Origin: JAKAIY01 sp963809385
Lineage (GTDB): Bacteria > Chloroflexota > Ktedonobacteria > Ktedonobacterales > JADMIN01
Assembly: GCA_963809385.1 (NCBI GenBank)
Contig: CAWEJL010000005.1
Location: 609,766-673,765, forward strand
DNA length: 64,000 nucleotides
Reading direction: 5' to 3'
Each line of letters opens with the position of its first letter. Position 1 is the first letter of the stretch. Positions 63,923 to 64,000 of this stretch are shown piece by piece. The position numbers were made by a program, and so were the translations under genes. The notes below the pieces were generated by a model, which did no database searches, was not told where the DNA came from, and saw only the letters and a list, made by a program, of their open reading frames with translations.

Positions 63923-64000
63923 CTACTCAATTTGAACAGCAGGCCGCGCTCAGGCATTGCCAGACACGCTCTGATCTTAGAGGAGTGGGGGAGTCTGACG

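Noticed and set aside
1..64000. CRISPR arrays, rRNA genes, replication origin or prophage
   Set aside because: No regularly spaced identical repeats with spacers, no rRNA sequence, no DnaA-box cluster and no phage structural genes were seen.

Overview
The window is a GC-rich bacterial chromosome segment with dense, mostly short-spaced genes, no rRNA and one tRNA gene. The gene content fits a member of the Chloroflexota (a Ktedonobacteria-like lineage is my best guess; this is inference from gene types, not a phylogeny). Points in favour are MurE lacking the usual DAP-type signature, several FemX-like aminoacyltransferases, small YtxH-like and DUF983 proteins, a Mycobacterium-like 7Fe ferredoxin, and a dispersed family of long palindromic repeats built on a CGAATGAATTCG arm.

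Layout. 1-5.9 kb: a broken O-antigen-ligase-like gene, an RMD1-like membrane protein, a stand-alone receiver and two FemX paralogues. 6-9.5 kb: a zinc-ribbon miniprotein, a methyltransferase-like protein, a MazG-type pyrophosphohydrolase and transcription terminator Rho. 10-17.3 kb: cell-wall genes mraY and murE, a PhzF protein, folD with a cyclodeaminase, and endonuclease III, whose stop codon lies at the edge of an IS200/IS605 TnpB element (17.26-18.58 kb). 18.7-25.5 kb: a J-domain/minimal-zincin fusion, a DegT-type aminotransferase, a third FemAB-like protein and an MFS carrier. 26.4-31.5 kb: a five-gene branched-chain-type ABC importer with a recognisable promoter. 31.6-37.9 kb: an MFS carrier convergent with a CoA-ester catabolic operon (CMD, acyl-CoA dehydrogenase, MaoC hydratase, MmgE/PrpD, CaiB CoA-transferase). 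38.2-45.1 kb: tRNA-Arg(CCU), a CrtI-like flavoprotein, SecG, a 7Fe ferredoxin and a three-gene 2-oxoacid (pyruvate/acetoin) dehydrogenase operon. 45.3-53.3 kb: a decayed TIR-FGE gene, an ABC exporter pair, a methyltransferase preceded by helically phased short repeats, and a two-component pair.

The most notable region is 53.6-62.8 kb: a nine-gene minus-strand operon encoding all enzymes that convert benzoyl-CoA to the ring-opened product. It holds the four subunits of an ATP-dependent class I benzoyl-CoA reductase in Azoarcus order (bzdNOPQ), the dienoyl-CoA hydratase (dch), the hydroxyacyl-CoA dehydrogenase (had) and the oxo-enoyl-CoA hydrolase (oah). A GNAT protein and a CxxC miniprotein lie upstream. 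A response-regulator-like protein with a cysteine-rich PAS domain is transcribed divergently from the shared promoter region. The ABC importer, CoA-transferase operon, ferredoxin and 2-oxoacid dehydrogenase could plausibly feed or drain such a pathway, but nothing in the sequence proves it. No aromatic-acid CoA ligase, 2[4Fe-4S] ferredoxin or 2-oxoglutarate:ferredoxin oxidoreductase lies in the window.

Quality note: at least eleven otherwise conserved genes are frameshifted. In about ten cases, removing one G from a GGG or GGGG run restores the frame (coding-strand view), so many breaks are probably homopolymer errors rather than real decay. The benzoyl-CoA operon and the ABC importer operon read cleanly.
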